Assembly (NCBI RefSeq): GCF_037890695.1
Contig: NZ_CP149571.1
Coordinates: 1,828,001-1,892,000, forward strand
Source: Aeromonas jandaei
Lineage (GTDB): Bacteria > Pseudomonadota > Gammaproteobacteria > Enterobacterales > Aeromonadaceae
Direction of reading: 5' to 3'
DNA: 64,000 nucleotides
Both the position numbers and the translations under genes were made by a program. The first letter of the stretch is position 1. Every line of letters begins with the position of its first letter. The notes under the pieces are model-generated. The model saw only the letters and a program-made list of their open reading frames with translations. It made no database searches and was not told the DNA's origin. This document shows positions 37,893 to 46,500 of the stretch, piece by piece.

Positions 37893-38171
37893 ATGGAGCA
37901 TGGCCGGTTTCGCAATTGGCTCAGTCACTATCCTGAGTCGAGCCTGCTGATCGCCTGCAAGGATGGCAGCGGTTATCAACTATGTATCGAAGCGGAAGGG
38001 GAGTGCCTCTGCCTGACCGACAGCGAGGGGGGGCGGCTTACCTTCACCTCGCTGGCGCAAGCGGAAGGTTTCCTTCGCGCTCACCAGATCCATCAGGCTC
38101 GGCTGCGGGTTTATGATGCCCAGAACGAGGATGTCGGGGCCGAATCGCAAGAGATCATTATCAAGTTTTAA
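37893..38171 (+). CDS. Small uncharacterised protein (92 aa), possibly DUF6482-like
   Basis: A predicted soluble alpha/beta protein with LLIACKDGSGYQLCIEAEGE and SLAQAEGFLRAHQIHQARLRVYD. GGGAG precedes the ATG, and it starts 18 bp after the HAD gene, so they are likely co-transcribed. The layout resembles small DUF6482 proteins of Pseudomonas, but this is from memory and uncertain. No function is suggested. Confidence 0.7.
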   Translation: MEHGRFRNWLSHYPESSLLIACKDGSGYQLCIEAEGECLCLTDSEGGRLTFTSLAQAEGFLRAHQIHQARLRVYDAQNEDVGAESQEIIIKF

Positions 38172-38258
38172 CCACAAACCCTGACCTTTTTAAGGGTCTA
38201 TTCAGCTTGCCCGTTGCACAATACCGGAACCTGTTGTTGATCCGCCGGAGCTGTTGTC

Positions 38259-39095
38259 ATGGGTGCCAATGTCGTTCTATTGAATCAGGGATATGATCAT
38301 GCGTTCCTGGCCCGCGAGCAGCAGATGCTTGAGCGGCTGGCCGGGTTTGAGGAGGTCGTGGTCTCTTTTTCCGGGCGACTGGAGTCCTGTTACAGCATCG
38401 ACATGTGCCGTGCCAGCGGCGTGAAGATCCATGCTATCACCTTTGACAATCCGACCCGCAGCCGCAGTGAAGTGGCGCGAGCCCGTCGTTACTGCCAGCG
38501 CTACGGTATCGATCACTGGATTATCAAGACCGACGAAATGATTTTCTGCGATCGCCTGCCCCACATGGAGGGGCTGATCGATCCGGTGCGCCGCTTGCGT
38601 GAACATGTGGGGGCACATCCAAAGTGGAACCATCTCCCGCTGCTGGTGCCGGCGGCGCTGGAAGAGCGGGATGAGTATCTGGCTGAATTCGGTTCTCTGC
38701 CTGACCACACTATCTGGTTCTTTGCCGACAACCAGATGACCCGGCGGGATTTTCGCTATGGCTTCAACAAGCGCCAGCTTGGTCGCTGGGGCAAGGGGGG
38801 CAATGGCTGCCTGAGCCATCGCTTCACCAATCCACGGCTGCTTGAGCAGCGTTATCTGCGGATGGTGGATCAAGCCGAACAGATGCTGGCCGACATGGGG
38901 CTGGACGAGGCACAGGTGTTTTTTCACACCCTCTCTGATTGCGGCATGACCCTGGCCCGGGTGCGTCTGCCTGAACACCAGCGGGCTCAGGCCTTTGATC
39001 TCCAGCCGGATATCCTGATGGCGCTCAAAGGAACCGAGTTCGATCTGGTGACCCTCGACATGGTGCAGGAAGAGCGCCACGACCTGGCTATCTAG
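38259..39095 (+). CDS. LarE-like PP-loop ATPase-superfamily protein with degenerate motifs
   Basis: A 278-residue protein with the general plan of LarE, the sacrificial sulfur transferase of nickel-pincer cofactor synthesis. Similar parts are VVVSFSGRLESCYSIDMCRASG, AITFDNPTRSRSEVARARRYCQRYGIDHWIIKTDEM, and near the end FDLVTLDM. The PP-loop SGG-x-DS has become SGRLES, and the LarE cysteine motif (DRCYYCK-type) is not found; the conserved cysteines of other sulfur-cluster LarE proteins are also not evident. No larB or larC is nearby. GGAG stands before the ATG. It could be a LarE relative with another sulfur or adenylation role, or a non-catalytic derivative. Confidence 0.72.
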   Translation: MGANVVLLNQGYDHAFLAREQQMLERLAGFEEVVVSFSGRLESCYSIDMCRASGVKIHAITFDNPTRSRSEVARARRYCQRYGIDHWIIKTDEMIFCDRLPHMEGLIDPVRRLREHVGAHPKWNHLPLLVPAALEERDEYLAEFGSLPDHTIWFFADNQMTRRDFRYGFNKRQLGRWGKGGNGCLSHRFTNPRLLEQRYLRMVDQAEQMLADMGLDEAQVFFHTLSDCGMTLARVRLPEHQRAQAFDLQPDILMALKGTEFDLVTLDMVQEERHDLAI

Positions 39096-39192
39096 GCTTC
39101 TGCGACAGCGGGAACGTGAGTCCCGTCATAGGCAAGGAGGGGCGCGACTGTTTATACTGTCGCCCTTTCACCCGTTACCGAGTGTTCATGCC

Positions 39193-39765
39193 ATGAAATC
39201 TTTCTCCCGTCTGCTGGTTGCTCTCTGTCTCTCGCCCGTGTTGGCGCAGGCTGCTCCTGTTACCCAGGTGACCCTGCCTGATGGTCGTCAGGTGCAACTG
39301 AACGATGACTTCACCTGGGAATATCTGGTGGTCAAGCCGGCCGAGCCCGTCAAGGCGCTGGCCGAAGGGGCGAAAGCGGGTGCTGTGGTTGCGGTAGCGG
39401 CCCCCGTGCTGACCGATCAGGCCAAGGCACACCCCGAATTGCTGTCACAGGCGGCGCGTGACGGGATCGTGGTCAAGCTCGACAAGGTTGAGGGGACAGA
39501 TCCCCTGATGCTTACCTTTATGGTGGGCAATACCGGTACCCGCAATGTGGTCGGTGTGCGTGGCTGGGTCACGCTCTTCAGTCCAGAGGGGGTACAGCTC
39601 TCCCGTCAGGAGGCCCGTTTCTGGGTCGCCGAGAACCGTCTGCCGGAGACCTATCTGCGCAAGGGGCAGGAGCGTCCATCACTGGCCATCGAGGTTGCCC
39701 GTCCTGCCGGATTGACCGGTCAGCCGCTGGTGCGAGTCGAGATCGACGAGGTGGTCTTCCGCTGA
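39193..39765 (+). CDS. DUF3157-family exported protein
   Basis: A 190-residue protein with signal peptide MKSFSRLLVALCLSPVLAQA followed by QVTLPDGRQVQLNDDFTWEYL, the start typical of DUF3157. The C-terminal half is predicted beta-rich. Function is unknown. The ribosome-binding site is weak. Confidence 0.8.
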   Translation: MKSFSRLLVALCLSPVLAQAAPVTQVTLPDGRQVQLNDDFTWEYLVVKPAEPVKALAEGAKAGAVVAVAAPVLTDQAKAHPELLSQAARDGIVVKLDKVEGTDPLMLTFMVGNTGTRNVVGVRGWVTLFSPEGVQLSRQEARFWVAENRLPETYLRKGQERPSLAIEVARPAGLTGQPLVRVEIDEVVFR

Positions 39766-39938
39766 TTTTTTCCGGCTGGCGTGAGCCTCACGCCAGCCAT
39801 TTGTAACTCCTGTCATCATCCGCAATATCTGCTTACATCTGACATGATTTGGCAACAGCTTGCCGCTCGGCAAGCAGGGAACCTAGCCGCACAATGACTC
39901 CATACCAGCTCGACGAGCTTATCAATGGAGTTAATGAG

Positions 39939-40580
39939 ATGAAAAAGAGCGCTGTTTCCCTTCTGGTTCTGGCCGGTTTTGCTTCCACCTCTGCACTGGC
40001 ACAGGATGCTTTCAGCTACGCCAAGGGCGCGGCTACCTGGGCCCACACCAAGTCCGACTATCTCAACGGTACCTTCAGCAATGACAGTAAAGGCACCCGT
40101 GATTTTGGCGGTCTGAGCCTGGATCTCTCCAAGAGCTTCGGCTCCAATTTCTACGGTCGTGGCAGCACTGAGTACACCTCTCGCAGCAGCGGCAACGACA
40201 GCATGTCTATCTCCAGCATCGGTGTCGGTGTATTTACCCCGCTAAGCACTGGCCTGAACCTCTACGGCGAAACCGGTGTGACCGGCTACATGCTGGAGCG
40301 TGAACTTCCCAGCGATATCGCTAACAAAGGCTGGGATGCTGTTGCTCGCAAAAACAGCGGCAGCATGTACGGCGAAGTGGGTCTGCGCTACGACATCGGC
40401 AATGTCGAGCTCTCCACTGCCTACCGCTACGCCAACATGACCGGCGATATGCACGATTTCAAAGTGGGCGGCGCCTACAAACTCAACCAGAACTGGGCAC
40501 TGACTGCCGACTACACCTACCGCAAGTGGGATGTGCAACAGGGTTCCATCTCCAGTCTGGGTGTGAAGTACAGCTTCTAA
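39939..40580 (+). CDS. Small outer-membrane beta-barrel protein (Ail/OmpX-like)
   Basis: A 213-residue protein with signal peptide ending SALA-QDA. The remainder alternates hydrophobic and polar residues in about eight strands and ends in the outer-membrane signature GVKYSF with terminal Phe. GGAGTTAATGAG precedes the ATG at 39939. Small barrels of this sort serve in adhesion, stress resistance or transport; no specific role is visible. A terminator follows. Confidence 0.83.
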   Translation: MKKSAVSLLVLAGFASTSALAQDAFSYAKGAATWAHTKSDYLNGTFSNDSKGTRDFGGLSLDLSKSFGSNFYGRGSTEYTSRSSGNDSMSISSIGVGVFTPLSTGLNLYGETGVTGYMLERELPSDIANKGWDAVARKNSGSMYGEVGLRYDIGNVELSTAYRYANMTGDMHDFKVGGAYKLNQNWALTADYTYRKWDVQQGSISSLGVKYSF

Positions 40581-40615
40581 TCCCCCTTCCCGTAGTCCGT
40601 AGTGTCTTGATTTTT

Positions 40616-40642
40616 ACCCATGGCGTTTGCCATGGGTTTTTT
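40616..40642 (+). terminator. Rho-independent terminator of the barrel-protein gene
   Basis: ACCCATGGC pairs with GCCATGGGT around GTTT, followed by TTTTTC. Confidence 0.9.
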
Positions 40643-40691
40643 CTTTTTCCGGTGATCCTCTTTTTCTCCTTGTGTCGTATCAGTTGGCAAT

Positions 40692-40751
40692 AGTTATACA
40701 ACTTCCATTTCTTTGTATAACTGCTATAACTGAATCAATGCTTATACAAGG
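40692..40751. promoter_or_regulatory. Candidate MerR-type operator of the photolyase/CFA operon
   Basis: AGTTATACAA (40692-40701) and TTGTATAACT (40713-40722) form a perfect 10-bp inverted repeat with 11 bases between. Further copies of the half-site follow (TATAACT at 40725-40731, TTATACAAG at 40742-40750). The array ends at the ribosome-binding site of the first gene. A MerR-family regulator encoded by the second gene is the natural candidate to bind it. Confidence 0.65.
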
Positions 40752-40760
40752 AGCGTCATC

Positions 40761-41708
40761 ATGTACAAGATTAAAGTCGGTATCAGTGCCTGCCTGCTAG
40801 GACAAGAGGTGCGTTTCGACGGGGGCCACAAGCGCTCCAGCTTCTGCGAACGGGATCTTGGCGCTCACTTTGACTACCACCCCGTCTGTCCCGAGATGGC
40901 TATTGGTCTCGGGGCGCCCCGTGCCGCTATCAGGCTGGTCAAGCGTCACGGCGAGATCCGCGCCGAGGCGAGCAACGGCAGCTTCGATGTCACCGAAAAG
41001 CTGATTGCCTTCAGCGAGCAGAAAGCGCGCCAGCTCGACTTTATCTCCGGCTATATCCTCTGTGCCAAATCCCCCAGCTGCGGCATGGAGCGGGTGAGAA
41101 TTTATGGTGCCAACAACGAGGGGAGCGCCAAGGAGGGGATCGGCCTCTTTGCCAAGGCGCTGATGGAGGCCAACCCCCTGCTGCCGGTGGAAGAGGATGG
41201 CCGCCTGTGCGACCCCATCCTGCGCGAGAACTTCGTGCTGCGGGTCTTTGCCTACCACGACTGGCAGCAGCTCTGCGCCCGTGGTATCACCGCCTCTGCG
41301 CTGATCCGCTTCCACTCCCGCTACAAGTATCTGGTGCTCTCCCACGCCACCACCCACTACCGGGCGCTTGGCAAGCTGCTCGGCAATCTGGGCAAGTCCG
41401 CCAACCTGCAGGAGGTGGCCGACAACTACATCAAGGGGTTGATGGCTGCGCTGACCCAGCGGGCTAACCGCCGCAGCCATACCAATGTGCTGATGCACCT
41501 GCAGGGCTACTTCAAGCGGGTGCTGACCCCGGCCCAGAAGCAGGAGTTGGCCGATACCATCGACAAGTACCGCACCGGCATCTTCCCCTTGCTGGTACCG
41601 CTCACCCTGATCCGCCACTACCTGCGCGAGTACCCCAATCCTTACCTTGCCGAGCAGGTTTATCTCAATCCGCACCCCGATACGCTCAAATTGCGTTACG
41701 GGCTCTGA
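40761..41708 (+). CDS. DUF523-DUF1722 fusion protein (TudS-like desulfidase plus YbgA-like domain)
   Basis: A 315-residue two-domain protein. Residues 1-150 are DUF523, the family of the thiouracil desulfidase TudS, which uses a [4Fe-4S] cluster held by three cysteines; candidates here are in SACLLG, HPVCPEM and SPSCGME. Residues about 185-305 are DUF1722 (YbgA), with FHSRYKYLVLSHATTHYRALG. AAGGAG precedes the ATG. It heads the operon with the MerR regulator and photolyase. A role in removing or detoxifying thiolated bases is inference. Confidence 0.85.
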   Translation: MYKIKVGISACLLGQEVRFDGGHKRSSFCERDLGAHFDYHPVCPEMAIGLGAPRAAIRLVKRHGEIRAEASNGSFDVTEKLIAFSEQKARQLDFISGYILCAKSPSCGMERVRIYGANNEGSAKEGIGLFAKALMEANPLLPVEEDGRLCDPILRENFVLRVFAYHDWQQLCARGITASALIRFHSRYKYLVLSHATTHYRALGKLLGNLGKSANLQEVADNYIKGLMAALTQRANRRSHTNVLMHLQGYFKRVLTPAQKQELADTIDKYRTGIFPLLVPLTLIRHYLREYPNPYLAEQVYLNPHPDTLKLRYGL

Positions 41709-41720
41709 ATCCGTTCTGTT

Positions 41721-41747
41721 GCCCCGGCGCATTGTTTGCGCCGGGGC
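41721..41747 (+). other. Strong hairpin without a T tract between the first two genes of the operon
   Basis: GCCCCGGCGCA pairs perfectly with TGCGCCGGGGC around TTGTT. No T run follows on either strand, so it is not a typical terminator. It may stabilise the upstream message or cause partial termination. Confidence 0.6.
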
Positions 41748-41777
41748 GCTTCACTCCTCTGTTTGATGGACGTTGTC

Positions 41778-42665
41778 ATGTCTGATTTACCGCAAGAAGT
41801 TGCTCCTCTGGCTGATGAGGGGATCTACCCCATTCGCGAGGTCTCCCGCCTCACCGGCGTCAACGCCGTGACCCTGCGCGCCTGGCAGCGTCGCTACGGT
41901 CTGGTGCAGCCGGCCCGAACCGAAAAGGGCCACCGCCTCTACAGCGAGCAGGATATTCGCCAGATCGGCGAGATCCTGAGCTGGCTGGAGCGGGGGGTGA
42001 GCATCGGGCAGGTAAAGGGGCTCTTGAGCGAACCCCACGCCCAGCCGGTGAGCGATCACTGGCAGCAGACCCTGGAGCTGTTCAGTCAGGCGCTGCTCGC
42101 CTTCAACCAGCGCAAGGCGGAGGCTGAGCTCAACGACCTGCTGGCGAGTTACCCGTTCGAGCTGGTGCGCAGCCGGGTACTGCAACCGCTGGTGGAGCGG
42201 CTGCTGGGGCTGTGGCGCGAGCGGCCCGATGGCGAGTTGCTGCAACAGGTGTGGCTGGGTTGGCTCCATACCCGCTTCGCCCGCCACCTGATCGAGCAGG
42301 AGAAGGGCGTGCCGATCACGCTGGCGAGCTGGGGACAGGTCGGCCCCCTCGATCTGGTCTGGGCCGCCTACGAGCTGATCGGTCAGGGCTATGAGGTGCA
42401 ACTGCTGGGGGCGGTGGAGCCTCGCCATGTCAGCCTGCTGGAGGGACGTGCCGTTACCCCCTGGCTGGTATTGCTGGGAGCCGGTCTTGGCAAACAGGAG
42501 CTGGCCGCCGGGTGGCCCGCCGGTACGCGCCTGTTTGGCGAGTTGGGGCGCCTCTACGACGATGAGTGGCTTAACGCCCACGGCTGGCAGGCGAGCCTTG
42601 CCGAGCTGATGGTGGACGCACCTGCTGCGGCTGGCGCCAGTGGACGCGGGAGGAAAAAATCATGA
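41778..42665 (+). CDS. MerR-family transcriptional regulator, LitR/CarH-like architecture without cobalamin motif
   Basis: About 295 residues. The N-terminal MerR helix-turn-helix (YPIREVSRLTGVNAVTLRAWQRRYGLVQPARTEKGHRLY) is followed by a helical middle and a C-terminal alpha/beta-like part, the plan of light-sensing LitR/CarH regulators. The cobalamin-binding DxHxxG motif was not found, so B12-based sensing is unlikely; class II LitR proteins of Pseudomonas are similarly degenerate. The start at 41778 has only a weak TGGA ahead of it; 41766 is an alternative. It overlaps phrB by 4 bp, tying it to the photolyase. Confidence 0.85.
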   Translation: MSDLPQEVAPLADEGIYPIREVSRLTGVNAVTLRAWQRRYGLVQPARTEKGHRLYSEQDIRQIGEILSWLERGVSIGQVKGLLSEPHAQPVSDHWQQTLELFSQALLAFNQRKAEAELNDLLASYPFELVRSRVLQPLVERLLGLWRERPDGELLQQVWLGWLHTRFARHLIEQEKGVPITLASWGQVGPLDLVWAAYELIGQGYEVQLLGAVEPRHVSLLEGRAVTPWLVLLGAGLGKQELAAGWPAGTRLFGELGRLYDDEWLNAHGWQASLAELMVDAPAAAGASGRGRKKS

Positions 42666-44083
42666 AGCTGGTCTGGTTGCGCAATGATCTGCGCCTTGCC
42701 GACAACCCGGCACTGAGGCATGCCTGCGCCGGTGATGAACCGGTCGCCGCGCTCTTTATCATCTCCCCCACCCAGTGGCAGCAGCACAAAATGGCCCCGA
42801 TTCGTCAGCGCTTTATGTTGGCCCAGGTCGATGTGCTGGGCCGCGAGCTGGCGGCGCTCGGCATCCCGCTCCATCTGCTGCGAGTGGAGACTTTTGCCGA
42901 GGTGCCCGCAGCGTTGGCAGATCTTTGCCGCGAGCAGGGGGTGACCCAGCTCTATGCCAATCAGGCTATCGAGATCGACGAGCAGCGCCGCGATCACGCC
43001 GTCAGTGCCGCGCTGGCAGAGCAGGGGGTGAGTTGTCACTGGCTCAACGGCTGTTGCGTATTGCCGCCGGGGCGGGTGCTGACCGGGTCGGGGGAGATGT
43101 TCAAGGTCTTCACACCTTTCAGCCGCGCCTGGCTCAAGGCTCTCGATGAGGAGGGGTTTGTCATTCATCGGGCGCCGACACCGCGTGGTGAGCCTTTGCC
43201 GTGGCCGCCGCTGGCCGAGCGGGCGTGGGTTGATGAGACGCTCGGCGAGCTGACGACTGATCCACGCTGGCCGGTGGGGGAGGCGGAAGCCCGGCGCCGT
43301 TTGAACGATTTTCTGGAGCAGGCGGTGCTCGACTATGGCGAGACCCGGGATTTTCCTGCCATCGCAGGCACGTCCGTGATCTCCCCCTATCTGGCGGCGG
43401 GCATCATCAGCCCCCGTCAGTGTGTGGCGGCGCTCCAGCAGCGGCTGGGCTATCGACCCCAGTCGAAAGCCCAGCCCGGTTTTGTCTGGCTCAATGAGCT
43501 CATCTGGCGCGAGTTCTATCGCCACCTGCTGGTACTGATCCCGACCCTCTCCATGAATCGCCCCTTCAAGCCCGAGACGGCGGCCTTGCCGTGGAGCTGG
43601 GACCCGGATGCCTTCGCTGCCTGGTGCGAGGGGCGCACCGGCTACCCCATTGTCGATGCGGCGATGCGCTGCCTCAACGCCACCGGCTGGATGCACAACC
43701 GGCTGCGGATGATAGTGGCGAGCTTTCTCACCAAGGATCTCCATATCCACTGGCGGCTCGGGGAGGATTACTTCATGAGTCGGCTGATCGACGGCGATCT
43801 GGCGGCCAACAACGGCGGTTGGCAGTGGGCGGCGGGTACCGGCGCCGATGCAGCGCCCTATTTTCGGGTGTTCAACCCCACCACTCAGGGGCAACGATTT
43901 GATCCACAAGGGGAGTTTATCCGTACCTGGGTAACTGAACTTGCCGATATTCCTGCCGCTTATGTGCATCAGCCCCACGACTGGCTGCGGCTCAAGGGGC
44001 GGCAGGATTATCCGGCACCCATGGTGGATCACGCCGTTGCCCGGGTGAGAGCCATCGAGATGTTTCGCTCTCTGGAGAAATAG
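42662..44083 (+). CDS. phrB: Deoxyribodipyrimidine photolyase
   Basis: A 473-residue class I CPD photolyase that repairs UV-induced pyrimidine dimers with light. The antenna domain is N-terminal (VWLRNDLRLADNPAL). The FAD-binding domain has the family marks WLNELIWREFYRHLL, GRTGYPIVDAAMRCLNATGWMHNRLRMIVASFL and GDLAANNGGWQWAAGTGADAAPYFRVFNP, which includes the substrate and flavin contacts. It overlaps the MerR gene (ATGA), so it is expressed from the same message. Confidence 0.96.
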   Translation: MKLVWLRNDLRLADNPALRHACAGDEPVAALFIISPTQWQQHKMAPIRQRFMLAQVDVLGRELAALGIPLHLLRVETFAEVPAALADLCREQGVTQLYANQAIEIDEQRRDHAVSAALAEQGVSCHWLNGCCVLPPGRVLTGSGEMFKVFTPFSRAWLKALDEEGFVIHRAPTPRGEPLPWPPLAERAWVDETLGELTTDPRWPVGEAEARRRLNDFLEQAVLDYGETRDFPAIAGTSVISPYLAAGIISPRQCVAALQQRLGYRPQSKAQPGFVWLNELIWREFYRHLLVLIPTLSMNRPFKPETAALPWSWDPDAFAAWCEGRTGYPIVDAAMRCLNATGWMHNRLRMIVASFLTKDLHIHWRLGEDYFMSRLIDGDLAANNGGWQWAAGTGADAAPYFRVFNPTTQGQRFDPQGEFIRTWVTELADIPAAYVHQPHDWLRLKGRQDYPAPMVDHAVARVRAIEMFRSLEK

Positions 44084-44084
44084 G

Positions 44085-44513
44085 ATGAACGAGCCGCTGG
44101 CCCGCTTTATTGGCCTCTATCAGCAACTGGACAAACAGCAGTTGCACCGTTTGCCCGAGGTCTATGCCGAACAGGTGGTCTTTACCGATCCGGCCCACCG
44201 TATCGAGGGGCTGGCGGCCCTTGGCGACTATTTTGCCGCCCTCTATCAGCGCCTCGCCTACTGCCGTTTCGTCATCACCAGTCAGCAGCAACAGGGGCAG
44301 CAGGCCTGGCTCGGCTGGACCATGACCTTTTCGCACCCCAGCTTGCGTGGTGGTGAGCCGGTGACGGTGGAGGGGGCCACCCGCCTCGAGTTCGACGAGG
44401 CGGGCAAGGTGTGCCAGCACCGGGACTATTTTGATCTGGGCGCCATGCTCTACGAGCAGTTGCCGCTGCTCGGGCCGGTGGTGCGCACTATCAAGATGAG
44501 GCTTGGCGCATGA
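44085..44513 (+). CDS. NTF2-like (SnoaL-type) protein
   Basis: A 142-residue protein with the cone-shaped NTF2 pattern: LARFIGLYQQLDKQQLHRLPEVYAEQVVFTDPAHRIEG, and later CQHRDYFDLGAMLYEQLPLLG. It starts one base after the phrB stop and its end overlaps the next SDR gene. Homologues often accompany photolyase/CFA gene sets. It may bind a lipid or other small molecule, but that is unproven. Confidence 0.83.
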   Translation: MNEPLARFIGLYQQLDKQQLHRLPEVYAEQVVFTDPAHRIEGLAALGDYFAALYQRLAYCRFVITSQQQQGQQAWLGWTMTFSHPSLRGGEPVTVEGATRLEFDEAGKVCQHRDYFDLGAMLYEQLPLLGPVVRTIKMRLGA

Positions 44514-45244
44514 GTGGCCGGGTGCTGATCACCGGGGCGACCTCCGGCATCGGTCGCCAGCTGGCGCTCGATTACCGGCGTGCAGGCTGGCAGGTGTGGG
44601 GCTGTGGCCGCGATGGCGAACGGCTGCAGGAGTTGGGGCTGCTCGGCATTACCCCGCTGCAGTTCGATGCCCGGGATATGGCCGCAATGAGTGGGGTAGC
44701 CGCTACGCTGCCATCCCTCGATCTGCTAATCCTCAACGCAGGCAACTGCGAGTACATGGATGTGGCTGAGGGGTTTGACAGCGAGCTGTTTGCCCGGGTG
44801 ATTGAGACCAATCTGATCGCCACCGGTCATGCGCTGGCCGCCTTCTTGCCGCTGCTAGGTGCAGGATCTCGACTGGCCATTGTCAGCTCGTCGGTGAGCT
44901 GGCTGCCGCTGCCGCGGGCCGAGGCGTATGGCGCTTCCAAGGCGGCCCTCGACTATCTGGCGGATACCTTGCGCCTCGATTTGGCCAGCAAAGGGATCGG
45001 GGTGACCCTGATCCGCCCCGGCTTTGTCCAGACGCCGCTCACCGCCAAAAATGATTTTCCCATGCCCTGTCTGGTGACGGTGGAGCAGGCCTCCCGCGCC
45101 ATCATGGACGGGCTGACCGCCGGTCGCCACCAGATCCACTTTCCCCGCCGTTTCATCTGGTTGCTGCGCCTGCTTGGTGCACTGCCGGTGGGGCTCTGGC
45201 TGCGCCTTGGCCGCGCACTCGTATCGAAAGGAAGCCATTCATGA
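44510..45244 (+). CDS. Short-chain dehydrogenase/reductase of the photolyase/CFA operon
   Basis: A 244-residue classical SDR: TGATSGIG for NAD(P), LNAGN, catalytic Ser in VSSSVSW and YGASK for Tyr and Lys. It overlaps both neighbours by 4 bp. In this context a lipid-related oxidoreduction is plausible, though no substrate is visible. Confidence 0.9.
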   Translation: MSGRVLITGATSGIGRQLALDYRRAGWQVWGCGRDGERLQELGLLGITPLQFDARDMAAMSGVAATLPSLDLLILNAGNCEYMDVAEGFDSELFARVIETNLIATGHALAAFLPLLGAGSRLAIVSSSVSWLPLPRAEAYGASKAALDYLADTLRLDLASKGIGVTLIRPGFVQTPLTAKNDFPMPCLVTVEQASRAIMDGLTAGRHQIHFPRRFIWLLRLLGALPVGLWLRLGRALVSKGSHS

Positions 45245-46500
45245 AGAAAAAGATCGCCATCGTCGGTTCAGGGATCTCGGGGCTTACCGCCGGTTTTCTG
45301 CTCCACAAACTCCATGACATCACCCTGTTCGAGGCGGCGCCGACCCTGGGCGGTCACACCGCCACCGTCGATGTGAATCAGGCTGGCCACAGCTATGCCA
45401 TCGACACCGGTTTTATCGTCTTCAATGATCGCACCTACCCCAACTTCTTGAAGTTGCTGGCGCGGATCGGCATGGCGCGGCAACCGGCCGAGATGAGCTT
45501 CTCGGTAAAGAGCCCAGAGGGGCTGGAGTATAACGGCCACAACCTCGACACCCTGTTTGCCCAGCGCAGCAATTTGCTGAGTCCCCGTTTCTACGGTTTT
45601 GTCGCCGAGATCTTGCGGTTCAACCGGGAGGCACGGGCCTGGCTGGCAGATGGTCAACATCAGGATGCAGTCCCCGAGCTGACCCTGGGGGACTTTCTGC
45701 TGGCGGGGGAGTTTAGCGACTACTTCGCCCGCCACTACATCTTGCCGATGGGGGCGGCGATCTGGTCATCGACCCTGGCCGATATGCGCGCCTTCCCCCT
45801 TGGCTTCTTCCTGCGCTTTTTTGCCAACCATGGCCTGCTCGATGTGGCCAATCGCCCCCAGTGGTACGTGATCCCGGGCGGCTCGCGGGAATATATCGGC
45901 CCCCTTACCGCGGGTTGGCAATCGCAGATCCGCCTCGCCTGTCCGGTGCAGAGCGTGCGGCGGGACGCAGATGGCGTGATGATCCTGAGCAGTTACGGCG
46001 AGGAGTGGTTTGACGAGGTGATCTTCGCCTGCCACAGCGATCAGGCGCTGGCGCTGCTGGCGGATCCCGGCGAGCGGGAGCTGGCTATCCTCGGCGATAT
46101 ACCCTATCAGGCCAACGATGTTTGGCTCCATACCGATGTGCGCTGCCTGCCCACCCGCCGCAAGGCATGGGCCAGCTGGAACTATCAGCTCGATGGCAAC
46201 GACGAGGCGCGGCCGCTGGTGAGCTACAACATGAACATCCTGCAGGGGGTTAACTCGCCGGAGCCCTTCTGCGTCAGCCTCAACCCTAGGGGCAAGGTGG
46301 ATGAGAGCAAGGTACTGCGCCGCTTCGTCTACCACCATCCAGTGTTCAATCAGGCCTCCATCGCTGCCCAGCAGCGGCGTGCGGAGATCTGCGGCCAACA
46401 GCACACCCACTTCTGCGGCGCCTACTGGTACAACGGCTTCCATGAGGATGGGGTGCGCAGCGCGCTGGATGTCGCCAGGCGCTTCGGGGCCGAGCTATGA
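45241..46500 (+). CDS. FAD/NAD(P)-dependent amine-oxidase-like oxidoreductase
   Basis: A 419-residue flavoprotein with the dinucleotide-binding IVGSGISGLTAGFLL and FEAAPTLGGHTATVD, and the family features GFIVFNDRTYPNFLKLL and CHSDQALALL. Such proteins lie next to DUF1365 and CFA-synthase genes in many bacteria. Some relatives are desaturase-type enzymes in furan fatty-acid synthesis, which would fit here, but that assignment is inference. Confidence 0.87.
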   Translation: MKKKIAIVGSGISGLTAGFLLHKLHDITLFEAAPTLGGHTATVDVNQAGHSYAIDTGFIVFNDRTYPNFLKLLARIGMARQPAEMSFSVKSPEGLEYNGHNLDTLFAQRSNLLSPRFYGFVAEILRFNREARAWLADGQHQDAVPELTLGDFLLAGEFSDYFARHYILPMGAAIWSSTLADMRAFPLGFFLRFFANHGLLDVANRPQWYVIPGGSREYIGPLTAGWQSQIRLACPVQSVRRDADGVMILSSYGEEWFDEVIFACHSDQALALLADPGERELAILGDIPYQANDVWLHTDVRCLPTRRKAWASWNYQLDGNDEARPLVSYNMNILQGVNSPEPFCVSLNPRGKVDESKVLRRFVYHHPVFNQASIAAQQRRAEICGQQHTHFCGAYWYNGFHEDGVRSALDVARRFGAEL

